NCBI RefSeq assembly: GCF_014397115.1
Contig: NZ_CP060721.1
Location: 1-61,957, forward strand
Direction of reading: 5' to 3'
DNA length: 61,957 bases
Source of the DNA: Vagococcus carniphilus
GTDB lineage: Bacteria; Bacillota; Bacilli; Lactobacillales; Vagococcaceae
Within the stretch, counting starts at the first letter, position 1; each line of letters opens with the position of its first letter. Under the pieces are notes generated by a model, which was given only the letters and a program-made list of their open reading frames with translations, was not told the DNA's origin and did not search any database. Shown piece by piece: positions 9,459-18,520 of this stretch. The position numbers and the translations under genes were made by a program.

Positions 9459-10565
9459 CTACTCTTTCCCTAAATTTTTAATGATTTTTTCCCACTGTTC
9501 TACTTTAGCCGTTTCTTTTTTTTCACGATAAGAATCTAACAACTTAATATATGCTTTAGTTTCTGTTATGTAATCAGCTAAAAGGTCATTGTTTATCTTC
9601 TTTTGAATTTCCTCTGCTTTTTTTACATCTTTATTTCTAAGTGCATTCATACCACGTTCAAAGTATCCAATTGAAATTTCTTTAGCAATCACATCACTCT
9701 TTATTAGCTCGTTAAGTGTTTCTGCTTCCTCTAGCTGATCCAATTGCACATAGGCATGACTTAACATGACTTTTCTATCTTCAGATAAAGAATCTAAAGG
9801 AATAGCAACTACACTCTCCCAGTCTTGATGATAAAATGCAGATTCAAACGAACCTAAGACCGTTGGATATAGCTGATTGATTTCATCTAATTGTTTAAAG
9901 TCTTGTTCTTTAACCAATTTTTCAACGACTTGTTCTCTTTTTTTAGTTTGATTATTAATAGAGAGTGCTTCTTTATACTTTCCTTCCTTAAAATAATCAT
10001 CATATGTTTTTTTAGGCACTTCTATCACCTCATTTTTTTCTGAAACATAGGTTGTCGCAAAAACAATTGCCCCTGCACTAACTAAACAAAATAAAACAAG
10101 TCCAACTAGTATTCGGACTTGTTTCTTAGATAATGAAAATCTAAAGCTAGGTAGTTTTTTCTTACCCTTTTTAGGTTTAACTGCTTTTATTTTTTCTTCA
10201 GGAACTTCCATATTATTAACTATAGGCTCTTTAGATATGGATTCTTTTTCTAACATAGCCTCTTGAATTTGTTTAAACAGTTCAACTTTCTTTTCCTCTG
10301 GAGCGTCTTGAAATGTTGTACGAAAGGTCTCTTTTACCATGACTAACAGGTTACGTGCTTTCTTAACGCCCAAAGGATACTCATCTGCAAATACAACAGT
10401 TTTATTACTTAAAATAGTAACTTTCACTGATTCTCTTATTTGATTTTCTTCTGCATATTGATCTAATCGACTTAAAATGTTATTTGCTTCAGATAATAGA
10501 TATTTCTTTCTACGAGAAGAAACAATCGTCTTAAACTGTTTAGAGACCTCAAATACAACATACAT
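9459..10565 (-). CDS. Bitopic membrane protein with helical repeat tail, EssB-like topology
   Basis: 368 residues. A soluble cytoplasmic domain (about 1-145) is followed by a basic KPKKGKKK stretch, one membrane helix (about 150-172) and an extracellular, almost entirely helical tail (KEGKYKEAL, DDYFKEGKY, LRNKDVKKAEEI) that looks like TPR repeats. The topology recalls EssB/YukC of type VII secretion, but nothing beyond topology supports that link. Placed between the Ig-like protein and the small pilin-like protein, it is probably a structural part of the transfer channel. Function unknown. Confidence 0.55.
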   Translation of the reverse strand: MYVVFEVSKQFKTIVSSRRKKYLLSEANNILSRLDQYAEENQIRESVKVTILSNKTVVFADEYPLGVKKARNLLVMVKETFRTTFQDAPEEKKVELFKQIQEAMLEKESISKEPIVNNMEVPEEKIKAVKPKKGKKKLPSFRFSLSKKQVRILVGLVLFCLVSAGAIVFATTYVSEKNEVIEVPKKTYDDYFKEGKYKEALSINNQTKKREQVVEKLVKEQDFKQLDEINQLYPTVLGSFESAFYHQDWESVVAIPLDSLSEDRKVMLSHAYVQLDQLEEAETLNELIKSDVIAKEISIGYFERGMNALRNKDVKKAEEIQKKINNDLLADYITETKAYIKLLDSYREKKETAKVEQWEKIIKNLGKE

Positions 10566-10577
10566 ACCAAGTTCCTC

Positions 10578-10805
10578 CTAAATAGCTTTTAACCAAGAAA
10601 CGATCAGTTGGATTAATGCTACTCCTATAATACAAGCAGCTACCCAACCTAAATGATCAATTCCTTCTGTTTTCTTTTGAGCATTTTTTCTTGAAATAGA
10701 AAACATTGCACTTAATATTTGTAAACTAGCATATCCCCCAAAAATTGTCTGACCAAATACTAATAACGTTGCAAATGCTGTAATGAGTCTTGTTTCTAGT
10801 CCCAT
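10578..10805 (-). CDS. Small two-helix membrane protein, VirB2/PrgF-like
   Basis: 75 residues with two hydrophobic helices (about 5-30 and 52-72) joined by a basic loop SRKNAQKKTEG. The size and hairpin topology resemble VirB2/TrbC-type subunits of conjugation channels. The ribosome site GGAGG stands 6-7 bases before the ATG. There is no long leader as in Gram-negative pilins, as expected for Gram-positive systems. Confidence 0.55.
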   Translation of the reverse strand: MGLETRLITAFATLLVFGQTIFGGYASLQILSAMFSISRKNAQKKTEGIDHLGWVAACIIGVALIQLIVSWLKAI

Positions 10806-10816
10806 AATTGTCCTCC

Positions 10817-11023
10817 TTAACCTCGATGTGATTGATGATGAGTTGATTGTCGTTGTTTGCCTAACTGGTCAAGACCTTTAACAATCACGTCATAATGTTT
10901 ATCTATGTACTCCTGATAAAATTCAGCCGTTACATCATCAATATCCTCTCCATTAGCTTCAGCCAAAGCTTTAGCTAATTTTTTTCTTCTATCAATTTCT
11001 GCTTTAGTAAATAATTTTGCCAC
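10817..11023 (-). CDS. Small charged soluble protein of the transfer operon
   Basis: 68 residues, no membrane segment. A Lys-rich N-terminus (MAKLFTKAEIDRRKKLAKAL) is followed by an acidic middle and a His/Gln-rich end. A family was not recognised. It is expressed with its neighbours: 11 bases separate its stop from the next ribosome site region and 18 bases separate it from the metalloprotease-like gene upstream. Confidence 0.55.
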   Translation of the reverse strand: MAKLFTKAEIDRRKKLAKALAEANGEDIDDVTAEFYQEYIDKHYDVIVKGLDQLGKQRQSTHHQSHRG

Positions 11024-11041
11024 TATTTTAAACTTCCTTTC

Positions 11042-11956
11042 CTAGTCGTTAAATATTGGTATAAATACTTTTTTTCCTTTCGGTTTATCATCAGCTACTT
11101 TTTTAGCCACTTTCGGCTTCTTAATTGGCTTAGATTGGACACGCTTGTATTGAATGCCGTTAAATTGAGTTAAAGCTACTATCTCGTCATAATAATCTCT
11201 TGATAGCAATTTCTTTACCCAACATTGACTATTTTGATGTCCATATCCCTCAAAAATATATCCGCGTTCTTTTAATTCCTTTCTATAGTCATATCCATTA
11301 CTGACTGCCAAATAATAATAGTACGCAAATTCTAAATCATATTTTTTCCTAAATTCAATTTCTAGTTTTTGATTGGTTTTTTCCAGTAAATAATCACGTA
11401 ATCTTTCAGCTTGTTCTAATGAGTCACAATCTTTTTCCCATGATGTACTAATACTTAGCCAATCAAACTCTAGTTTTTTTAATAAATTTTGAAAATGATA
11501 ACCATTTTTTACCGTTACGACATACTCACGAACTCGATTACTTTCTTGAATATCCCATGTATCACTTTCCCCAAAGTAATTAATTAATGTGCCAGCGTCT
11601 GCTGCGTCGTCTTCTGACACAACATCATCAATAGTTAAAAAAGTTAATGAAATAGACTGTTTAACGAGTTCAAACAGAATTTCATAAAATGGTCGCTCGT
11701 GATCCGTATGTCCATCCCTCATTTGTTGAATATGATGAGCTACTTCATGTAAACAAGTAAATAATAAGTGTTTCGGCGGTCTAGTTAAGTTGAATATTTC
11801 AATTTTACGTTCCTTAATAATGTAATGAGCGTGCTTTTTCTTCATTTCTTTAGGAACAATGCTGATGTGATAAGAAACATAGTCTAAATTATCCCCAAAT
11901 GTTTCTCTGATAATAAAATCTAAACTATTTTTTATGACAATAATATCTCGACTCAT
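11042..11956 (-). CDS. SprT-like zinc metallopeptidase domain protein of the transfer operon
   Basis: 304 residues. CLHEVAHHIQQM near residues 66-77 gives the HExxH zinc-binding and catalytic motif, and HTDHERPFYEILFELV follows with a possible third ligand, as in SprT-like proteases. The C-terminal half seems to hold two related blocks (LLKKLEFDWLSISTSW and LKERGYIFEGYGHQNSQ), each with aromatic residues and a Cys or Trp, perhaps a duplicated binding module. No signal peptide, so it acts inside the cell. SprT-type domains act on DNA-bound proteins; a role at the relaxase-DNA adduct is inference only. Its start ATG overlaps the stop of a 31-residue membrane peptide. Confidence 0.65.
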   Translation of the reverse strand: MSRDIIVIKNSLDFIIRETFGDNLDYVSYHISIVPKEMKKKHAHYIIKERKIEIFNLTRPPKHLLFTCLHEVAHHIQQMRDGHTDHERPFYEILFELVKQSISLTFLTIDDVVSEDDAADAGTLINYFGESDTWDIQESNRVREYVVTVKNGYHFQNLLKKLEFDWLSISTSWEKDCDSLEQAERLRDYLLEKTNQKLEIEFRKKYDLEFAYYYYLAVSNGYDYRKELKERGYIFEGYGHQNSQCWVKKLLSRDYYDEIVALTQFNGIQYKRVQSKPIKKPKVAKKVADDKPKGKKVFIPIFND

Positions 11957-12048
11957 TTATATTTTTTCTTTCTGTAAATCAAGATACCAATAACTACTAC
12001 TGTTGTAATTCCTGCTAAAATCAGTTGTAATCTTTCAATGTTTTCCAT
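11953..12048 (-). CDS. Single-helix membrane microprotein (31 residues)
   Basis: ATG at 12048 behind GAAAGGAAG. The peptide begins MENIERLQL, has a hydrophobic core (ILAGITTVVVIGILIY) and a basic end (RKKKYK), so it is a one-helix membrane peptide with its C-terminus inside. Its TGA overlaps the ATG of the metalloprotease-like gene (ATGA), a strong sign of a real, coupled gene. Function unknown. Confidence 0.7.
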   Translation of the reverse strand: MENIERLQLILAGITTVVVIGILIYRKKKYK

Positions 12049-12110
12049 AAATTTCTTCCTTTCTATATAAATTTAATAATTGCTGATACTTTTTCTAAGA
12101 CCACCTCCCA

Positions 12111-12159
12111 AAAAAATTCAGTAATATACCTCTTATAGAAGTTTATTACTGAATTTTTT
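12111..12159. terminator. Bidirectional intrinsic terminator
   Basis: AAAATTCAGTAATA (12113-12126) pairs with TATTACTGAATTTT (12144-12157), with A/T runs on both sides. On the minus strand it overlaps the last codons of the 33-residue membrane peptide, so it would end transcripts from the hydrolase gene. Confidence 0.8.
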
Positions 12160-12234
12160 AATTAATTTTCTTATAGGCAAATAATAAGCAATTGAACCAA
12201 CAACAACTATAAAGCTTAGCCAAAATATAAACAC
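12133..12234 (-). CDS. Single-helix membrane microprotein (33 residues), GTG start
   Basis: GTG at 12234, eight bases after AAAGGA. The peptide starts MFIFWLSFIVVVGSIAYY and ends in a basic stretch (RKLIKKFSNKLL), which predicts one membrane helix. It lies 14 bases after the hydrolase stop, and its 3' end runs into the terminator hairpin. Family not recognised; possibly a small stabiliser of the membrane complex. Confidence 0.6.
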   Translation of the reverse strand: MFIFWLSFIVVVGSIAYYLPIRKLIKKFSNKLL

Positions 12235-12248
12235 AGCTTGATTCCTTT

Positions 12249-13622
12249 CTAGTTATTAAAATTTAACAGGCTACTAGGACTCAAATAATTTCCCCAAGCT
12301 TGATAGCTAATGCCAAAATGCAGATGTGGGCCAGTTGAATTCCCTGTACTTCCTACAGTTCCTAAAACAGTACCTAGATTAACTGATTGACCAGCTCTTA
12401 CAGTTTGACTGTTTAAATGGAAATAATTAGTGTATAAGCCGTTTAAATGCTTCACAATCACATAGTTACCTGCTGAATTATCAAAGCCAACAGATTCAAC
12501 AATTCCCTCACTTGCTGCATAAACTAAATTATTTTCAGACGTGGCTAAATCAATTCCGTCGTGATGTTCTTCCCCTCGACTACCAAACGGACTACTAATT
12601 GAATAAGTATCAATTAGTGGCACAATAAATTGACCTTCTGCTTTAGTTTCTGGGTTAACTACAGAGTAAGTAGTTACTTTTTCTTTATCTAATTCAACCT
12701 CACTAGTAACAAATTCTTTATCATAAAACGTTAGGCCATAAGATTCGATTAAACCGTTAAGCTTGTTGTGATAATTAATATCTGTCGCATATTTTCCAGT
12801 TAAAAATTTGGTTGCTTCCTGGTAACTACTAGCTTCTTTTTTACTGACACCATGATAAAAATTAGCGTCCCATTCTAGCCCTTTTGTCATTAAGTCAGCA
12901 TAATCTTCTAAAGACTCTTTGTAGCTTGGATACTTTCTAAAATTAGCTTGTACGCTATATAATTCCCCTAAGCCATTATCTTCAGACGTTAGAAAAGAAA
13001 CAGACTGTCCTTCAAATTCTCCTTTGATTCCAAATAAATTAAAGTTTGGTTCACTGGCTAACTCACTTTGACCACTAGCTGATTCCAAAATAGCTTGAGC
13101 AATCATAACTGACGCATACAAATCATTGTCTTTTCCAATTTTTCTCGCATCTTCTCCAATCTTTTGAATAAATTCTTGTGTCCTTTGATTTGTTTCAAGT
13201 ACAAAAGGTGTACCACTAGGTAACTCATTACCTTCTGATACATGATAAGAAATTGTTTCAACTGATGACTCCTCAACCACTTCCACTACCTCAGGAATCT
13301 TTTCTTCTGGTTTACTTTCAGTTGGCTTTTTGTCTGTTGATTCAGACGTTGATGTTTCAACCTCTTCAACTGGTTTAGAGGGTTCAGTTGGCTCAACTGA
13401 TGTTTCTGTTGTTGATTCTTCTGTCCCACTATCAATAGGTGTTTCTGGCTCTTCTGGTGGTTCTTGTGGCTCTTCACTAGGTAAAGTTGATTCTTCTGTT
13501 TCTACCTGTTCTAAAGAGGGACTTTCCGTTTCAGTAAGAGTATTTGCAAGAGCGGTTGTCGTTTGAACACTTAATGAAGAAACAAGTAACGACAACAATA
13601 AATAACTTCTAATTTTTTTCAT
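12249..13622 (-). CDS. PrgK-like secreted wall hydrolase (glucosaminidase plus M23 peptidase)
   Basis: 457 residues. A signal peptide (cut near residue 26 after TTALA) leads to a Glu/Ser/Thr/Pro-rich linker (about 30-130). A glucosaminidase-type domain (about 150-300) has AQAILESASGQSELA and NLFGIKG. A C-terminal M23 endopeptidase has HHDGIDLA near residue 354 and HLHFGI near 432 as zinc ligands, with GSTGNSTGPHLHF typical of active enzymes. It should cut glycan and peptide bonds so the channel can cross the wall, as PrgK does in pCF10. It is the second such enzyme here, besides the one spanning the window junction. Confidence 0.9.
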   Translation of the reverse strand: MKKIRSYLLLSLLVSSLSVQTTTALANTLTETESPSLEQVETEESTLPSEEPQEPPEEPETPIDSGTEESTTETSVEPTEPSKPVEEVETSTSESTDKKPTESKPEEKIPEVVEVVEESSVETISYHVSEGNELPSGTPFVLETNQRTQEFIQKIGEDARKIGKDNDLYASVMIAQAILESASGQSELASEPNFNLFGIKGEFEGQSVSFLTSEDNGLGELYSVQANFRKYPSYKESLEDYADLMTKGLEWDANFYHGVSKKEASSYQEATKFLTGKYATDINYHNKLNGLIESYGLTFYDKEFVTSEVELDKEKVTTYSVVNPETKAEGQFIVPLIDTYSISSPFGSRGEEHHDGIDLATSENNLVYAASEGIVESVGFDNSAGNYVIVKHLNGLYTNYFHLNSQTVRAGQSVNLGTVLGTVGSTGNSTGPHLHFGISYQAWGNYLSPSSLLNFNN

Positions 13623-13644
13623 TACATCAATTTCCTTTCTAACA

Positions 13645-13995
13645 TTAACGGTAGCCTACTTTTTTATGAGTTCTAAAATACTCTAACAATTGTCTTTTTT
13701 CTAAATTGGTTCGACATGTTATCACTAGTTCACACAAATGTGAGTTGTTTATTTCATCATCTTTCCAATTAATTTCCTTCACTTTTAGGTAATGAATTTT
13801 GTTAGGTTCTTCTAGTCCTAATTCTAGTGATAATAAAGGATTAAGCTCCAACATGTCTGAGTACTTTCTAAGACGAGGGTCAATTAACTCGTACTCTTTA
13901 AATTTCATATGAAATTTAATTTGTGTCGCATTTTCTTTGTTTAAACAATAACTAATTTCTCCAATAGAAAAAGTTCCGATAAATTTTTTTCTCAC
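13645..13995 (-). CDS. Unknown cytoplasmic protein between sortase and wall hydrolase
   Basis: The preferred start is GTG at 13995 (protein MRKKFIGTFSIGEISYC), nine bases after AAAGGA; an ATG at 14070 lies inside the sortase gene and has no ribosome site. The product is about 116 residues, charged, without signal or membrane segment, and mostly beta strands (KFHMKFKEYELI, LSLELGLEEPNKIHYL, HLCELVITCRT). Family not recognised. Confidence 0.55.
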   Translation of the reverse strand: MRKKFIGTFSIGEISYCLNKENATQIKFHMKFKEYELIDPRLRKYSDMLELNPLLSLELGLEEPNKIHYLKVKEINWKDDEINNSHLCELVITCRTNLEKRQLLEYFRTHKKVGYR

Positions 13996-14017
13996 ACATC
14001 TTATTGTCCTTTCTTTA

Positions 14018-14623
14018 TTAATAATGTTCGGTGGTAAATAACTGTTGTATACGTTTGTCACTATGTTCAATAGACACTTCCTCCTTTAAGACACCTTGAA
14101 CCACTGTTCTAATCGGTGTATTTTGCCCACCAAAGCACGTATAAACAGTTAACATAGGTTCTTTTTGGTTCTCCCTTATTTGTTTTAAATCATGAACATT
14201 ATCCTCTTCTGCCTTAAAGATAGAGTTAACTTCAAAAATAAAGACCTGGTTATTTTCTAACACAAACATCTTATCGCCCATTTCCAGCTGGACTAAATTC
14301 TCAAATAGTTCAGGGTAATCATGGCCTGCAAGAACGACATTGTCTTTTCCCATGATTCTATCAGGTATCTCATAACCAGCCCCCATACTGATATAAGGCT
14401 CTATAGCTTCCTCATATAATTTGATTTGTTTGTTGATTTTAGGAATACTTAGCCCTCCTACTAGCTCATAAACAGGTTCAATTTTTTTTTTTTGTTTCTC
14501 TTGTATCGTTTCAGACTTTTCAAGAGCCTCAATGACTGGTATCTTTCTATCCCTTATTTGAAGGGTTTCTTTTTTAAAAAAAATAAGAGAAAACACTATC
14601 CCTAAAAGAGATAGTGTTATCAA
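14018..14623 (-). CDS. Sortase paired with the thioester adhesin
   Basis: 201 residues. An N-terminal membrane anchor (LSLLGIVFSLIFF) is followed by the sortase barrel with all three catalytic residues: His in LAGHDYP (about residue 101), Cys in LTVYTCFGG (about 161) and Arg in TPIRTVVQG (about 172). The usual TLxTC is TVYTC here. It follows the adhesin gene by 7 bases, so it probably anchors that protein to the wall. The adhesin has no clear LPXTG; see the finding on its sorting signal. Confidence 0.88.
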   Translation of the reverse strand: MITLSLLGIVFSLIFFKKETLQIRDRKIPVIEALEKSETIQEKQKKKIEPVYELVGGLSIPKINKQIKLYEEAIEPYISMGAGYEIPDRIMGKDNVVLAGHDYPELFENLVQLEMGDKMFVLENNQVFIFEVNSIFKAEEDNVHDLKQIRENQKEPMLTVYTCFGGQNTPIRTVVQGVLKEEVSIEHSDKRIQQLFTTEHY

Positions 14624-14630
14624 AATAAGT

Positions 14631-17600
14631 TTAGTTTTGGTTAAACGATTCTTTTCGATAATAGATCACAACCAAACTTAAAGAACAAGCAGCTAAAACT
14701 AATACGGCTACAGAAATTAAACGATTGGTATTTTCTGCTTTTGTTTGACGTAATTTATCAACTTGTTTAACGTTAGTCATTTGGCACTTAATAATTTCAC
14801 CATCTTCTTTAATTTCAAATGGAACTGGTGTTGTATCAATTAAGTAACCTTTTGGAGCGTCGAATTCTTGGAAATTGTATTTTCCTTTTGGTAATTCATC
14901 GAATGTAAATCTACCATTTGAATCTGTACGACCTTCCACAACTACTTTTCCATGTTCATCAGTGATTCTGATACCAGTATCAGGTAATAATTTACCATCT
15001 GATACATCTGATTTTTCAAGTTCAGCACTTCCGCGAATCGCTTTATTTTTAATAGTGAATAAAGGTTCTGTAGGTGCTACTGCTTCCTCTTCTGATTCAT
15101 TTGTTTGTTCTTCTGTTGCAACGTCTGTTGATTCTTCAGTAGTTGTTGCTACTTCCTCACTTTCTTCAGTTGTCTCTGTATCTTCTTTTTCTGACTCTGT
15201 TTCTGATTCAGGTGTCACTGTATTATCTTTTTCTACTATTAAAGTACCTGTTTCATTATCAAAAATTTTCGTTGTTTCTTGAGTCACTTCAATACGATAA
15301 ACTGTTTTGTCTAATACAAGGCTGTCATTAGATGTTTTTGTTTCATTAAAGAAATAAGTTCCCACAACTAAATCTTTCCAAATACCAATACCATTTTCAT
15401 CAATAACGAGGTGTTGGATAGGTTCCTGTTCAGAATTTCTTAACTCAAATTCTGCTCCCTCTCCTAACTCGTTAAATTCAAATTTGTAACCAGCTTTTTC
15501 TTCTAGCTTGCTTGTTTCATTGATTTTTTCAAAAGGAACGTCTGTTAAGAATAATTTGTTAACAATAGGATAACGAGCCATACGGTTAAAGTTTTGGTTA
15601 TTTTGGAATGTCCCATTGTCAAAGATATTTGATTCTTGTTCTTCGCGGTTATCCGTTGGTGTTAAACTAACTGGATATTCTTTTTCGCTAATCACGTGAT
15701 CATTACCAGCGTTTAACTCTTTAGCGTAGTAATCTCCTTCAGGATATTGTCCTTCAAAGATTGCTTGTCCTTCTTTAGTTGTCGCAATACCAACTAAGCC
15801 ATTCTCTGGAACAAGAACATCACCGTCTTTTTCAAATCCTTCACGCATGAATAAACCAAAGACTTTGCCTTCAGACGGAATTGTTTCAATAACTGCTGCA
15901 TTTTCTTCATAGCCAACTAAGTTTTCATCTTCTTTATTAACAATCACTTTCACTTTATTCCAGTTATTTTCTGCTGAAATAGAGCTAGATGTTAAAGGAA
16001 CATTTTGTCCTTCATAATCAATCGTAAAGTCGATTTCATCTTCTTTAATAATAAATCCGTTTGGAGCTGATTTTTCTTTTGCGAAATAAGAACCAATATA
16101 AAGAGCTTCTGATTTGAATTGACCTAATTCATCAGTAGTCAAAGTAGCAACTAAGTCACCCGCTTTATGATGAACTTTTCCGTCACCACTTACAATATTT
16201 TTTCTAGCGAAAATATCAAATGTCACGTCTTTCAATGGTTTTTGGGCAAAATTAAATAAGTGTAAGTTCCCATACTCAGTTTCTTTGGTTTCTACACTTA
16301 TAGCAGTTTCTCCAGTTTTTTTCATTGTGACATTACCTTGGGCTTGTTTGTTGTTAATTTCAATCGTAATCAAGCCATTGTGTGTACCGTCTACAACAAA
16401 TTCAACTGGTTTATGAAGTTGAATATAACCCCATGGAGCTTTAACTTCTGTAATTTTGTAACGACCATTCATTAATTGAGAAAGGAAAATTTCTCCTTTT
16501 TCATTCGTTGTAAAAATAGTTGTTTCATTACCTAACGCATCTTTATGCGTTAATTTAAGCCCTGTTTGTAGATTTTCAATCTCAAATTGAGCGTCTTGAC
16601 TTAAAATATTTAAGTGACTTTCATCATCTTTTTTGATTAATTTAACGTCTTCGCGAATCACTTTATCAGTTGCGGTTAATTCAATGACTTGACCATCTTC
16701 TGTAATATCAACTAATTGGTCAGCAACTGGCTCATAACCTTCAGGTGTTTGTGTTTCTCTGATAATATAGCCAAAACCATACTCAACATCAGTAAACGTT
16801 AACTCACCCTTTTCATTTGTAACAGCTTTTTGTAAAACTGTTTTTCCGTCTGGAGATAATAAACTAAATTCAGCTCCAGATAAGAACGTTTTTAAAACGC
16901 CTGTATGCCAATCTTCATCAGCATACTTAATTAATTTAACTGAACCCATAATTTTTTTATTTGTAAACTCTTGAACGATTGTTTGACCTGCTTTAGCAGT
17001 CACTTTAATTGGTGTACGGTCAATCACGTATCCAGTTGGTTCGATAATTTCTTCAAATTCAATGACTGCATTATCAGGTAGTCCGTACCAATCAGCATAA
17101 CCATTCACATTTGTTTCGATTTCTCTAACTTCATTTGTATCTAAACGTGTTGCTTTAAAAGTAGCTTGTAGTGTTTTTTTAGTATCTTTATCTACTTTTC
17201 TAACAGATACATTTCCTTCTTTAATAACTTTAATAGGAATACGGACGCTATTTGGATCACTTATCATAGTCCATAAAGTATTTTGAGTATATGGATGTTC
17301 GTAAATAAGTGGTGTTCCAACATAGCTTGAATCAATATTGTATTGGAAATAGATATAACCGTCTTTTGAATTTTTATCCGGTGTAATAGTTACTTTATTT
17401 CCACTTTTAACTATTTTTGCACCTGTTTCATTTTTATATGATACGTCTTTATAACTTGCAAAAACACCTTTAGTATCAGTCAATGTGACACTTTCTCCCA
17501 CTTTGACTGATACATTAGTTTTATCAAAAACTGGGGCTGAATTATACTGTTTTACTTTATCTTGAATGTATTTTTTATGAGCATTATAATCAGCCATCGT

Positions 17601-18371
17601 GTAATCACCAGATAAAGCTGTTGGTGCTTTTCCTTGTAGTTCATAGATATACATTTGAGTTAAAAATTCATTACCTAATGTTTTTCCTTTTGTGTAATAT
17701 CCAAAATAGGCCGCTAAACTTATATCTTTAGTGAGCTTTGTATCACTTACCTTAATAACGTAACCTCCATTAGGACCTACGCTAAGAACAACTCCTAATT
17801 CGATACACCAAAGTGTATCCCCTGCATCATTACGTTTACCATACCAACCCCATTCAGAATGACCATTCGCAAAATACATATTAATATTCGCAATATTTGT
17901 CCATGACGGAACATTTACATTAATACCAGCTCTTGCAGAACGTTTCATACGATTTGAGTTGCCTAAAGAAAAAATATCATTTAAACTTCCTTCTTCAACA
18001 TAATTACTATCAGTAGTTGTATAAAGTTTGCCATCTGTACCTTGAATTAAATTTTGTGATTTTAAAAAGTCTTCAATGGAAACAACTTCGTTTTCAGTCA
18101 TTTTGGGACTATCATTTGCTTTAGCAACTTCATCTAACACTTTTTCAGGTTCAGAGGTTACTTGAGGTTTTTCTACTTCTTTTGAACTTTCGGTTGTATC
18201 AACTTTAACTGCTTCTGTTTGTTCTGTATCACTACTAGCTTTTTCTTGTAGTTCTACTCGATTTAATTCTTCTGCACTAACTACAATAGTTGGTACAACG
18301 GTTTGTCCAACTAATAGTAATGTCGCAAGAATAGCGAATACTTTATTTTTTAGATTTTTTGATTTCTTCAT
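14631..18371 (-). CDS. Large wall adhesin with thioester domain and Cna-B/SpaA repeats
   Basis: 1246 residues. A signal peptide (cut after VVSA, about residue 33) and an acidic linker lead to a thioester domain with Cys189 in LWCIELG and Gln239 in LTQMYIYEL, the pair that forms the reactive bond for covalent binding to host or cell targets. About eight Cna-B/SpaA-like beta modules follow, with repeats such as GYADWYGLPDNAVIEFEEI, TNEKGELTFTDVEYG and DSNGRFTFDELPKGKYNF; the last carry LPDTG, here inside the module. The C-terminus has a hydrophobic helix and RKE tail preceded by LRQTKAEN, not LPXTG. It stands where pheromone plasmids often carry surface adhesins, but is unrelated to PrgB. Confidence 0.9.
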   Translation of the reverse strand: MKKSKNLKNKVFAILATLLLVGQTVVPTIVVSAEELNRVELQEKASSDTEQTEAVKVDTTESSKEVEKPQVTSEPEKVLDEVAKANDSPKMTENEVVSIEDFLKSQNLIQGTDGKLYTTTDSNYVEEGSLNDIFSLGNSNRMKRSARAGINVNVPSWTNIANINMYFANGHSEWGWYGKRNDAGDTLWCIELGVVLSVGPNGGYVIKVSDTKLTKDISLAAYFGYYTKGKTLGNEFLTQMYIYELQGKAPTALSGDYTMADYNAHKKYIQDKVKQYNSAPVFDKTNVSVKVGESVTLTDTKGVFASYKDVSYKNETGAKIVKSGNKVTITPDKNSKDGYIYFQYNIDSSYVGTPLIYEHPYTQNTLWTMISDPNSVRIPIKVIKEGNVSVRKVDKDTKKTLQATFKATRLDTNEVREIETNVNGYADWYGLPDNAVIEFEEIIEPTGYVIDRTPIKVTAKAGQTIVQEFTNKKIMGSVKLIKYADEDWHTGVLKTFLSGAEFSLLSPDGKTVLQKAVTNEKGELTFTDVEYGFGYIIRETQTPEGYEPVADQLVDITEDGQVIELTATDKVIREDVKLIKKDDESHLNILSQDAQFEIENLQTGLKLTHKDALGNETTIFTTNEKGEIFLSQLMNGRYKITEVKAPWGYIQLHKPVEFVVDGTHNGLITIEINNKQAQGNVTMKKTGETAISVETKETEYGNLHLFNFAQKPLKDVTFDIFARKNIVSGDGKVHHKAGDLVATLTTDELGQFKSEALYIGSYFAKEKSAPNGFIIKEDEIDFTIDYEGQNVPLTSSSISAENNWNKVKVIVNKEDENLVGYEENAAVIETIPSEGKVFGLFMREGFEKDGDVLVPENGLVGIATTKEGQAIFEGQYPEGDYYAKELNAGNDHVISEKEYPVSLTPTDNREEQESNIFDNGTFQNNQNFNRMARYPIVNKLFLTDVPFEKINETSKLEEKAGYKFEFNELGEGAEFELRNSEQEPIQHLVIDENGIGIWKDLVVGTYFFNETKTSNDSLVLDKTVYRIEVTQETTKIFDNETGTLIVEKDNTVTPESETESEKEDTETTEESEEVATTTEESTDVATEEQTNESEEEAVAPTEPLFTIKNKAIRGSAELEKSDVSDGKLLPDTGIRITDEHGKVVVEGRTDSNGRFTFDELPKGKYNFQEFDAPKGYLIDTTPVPFEIKEDGEIIKCQMTNVKQVDKLRQTKAENTNRLISVAVLVLAACSLSLVVIYYRKESFNQN

Positions 18372-18410
18372 AGTATACTTGTATCACTCCTTAAATTTTT
18401 TTGTGAGTAA

Positions 18411-18450
18411 AAATAAAGCCATAGATTAGTCGGGTAATCTATGGCTTTCT
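18411..18450. terminator. Bidirectional hairpin terminator upstream of the adhesin gene
   Basis: AAAGCCATAGATTA (18415-18428) pairs perfectly with TAATCTATGGCTTT (18435-18448), with short A/T runs outside. It stands between the 435-residue protein gene and the adhesin gene. Confidence 0.7.
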
Positions 18451-18520
18451 CTATTTATTTTTATGGACTATATGAAATTACATTAACTCCATAACGCATC
18501 ACACCCTCAAATTATTTTTA

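Noticed and set aside
13286..13566. ORFs on both strands in the Glu/Pro/Ser-rich linker of the wall hydrolase
   Set aside because: They are low-complexity shadows caused by the repetitive codons; the hydrolase frame has signal peptide and domains.
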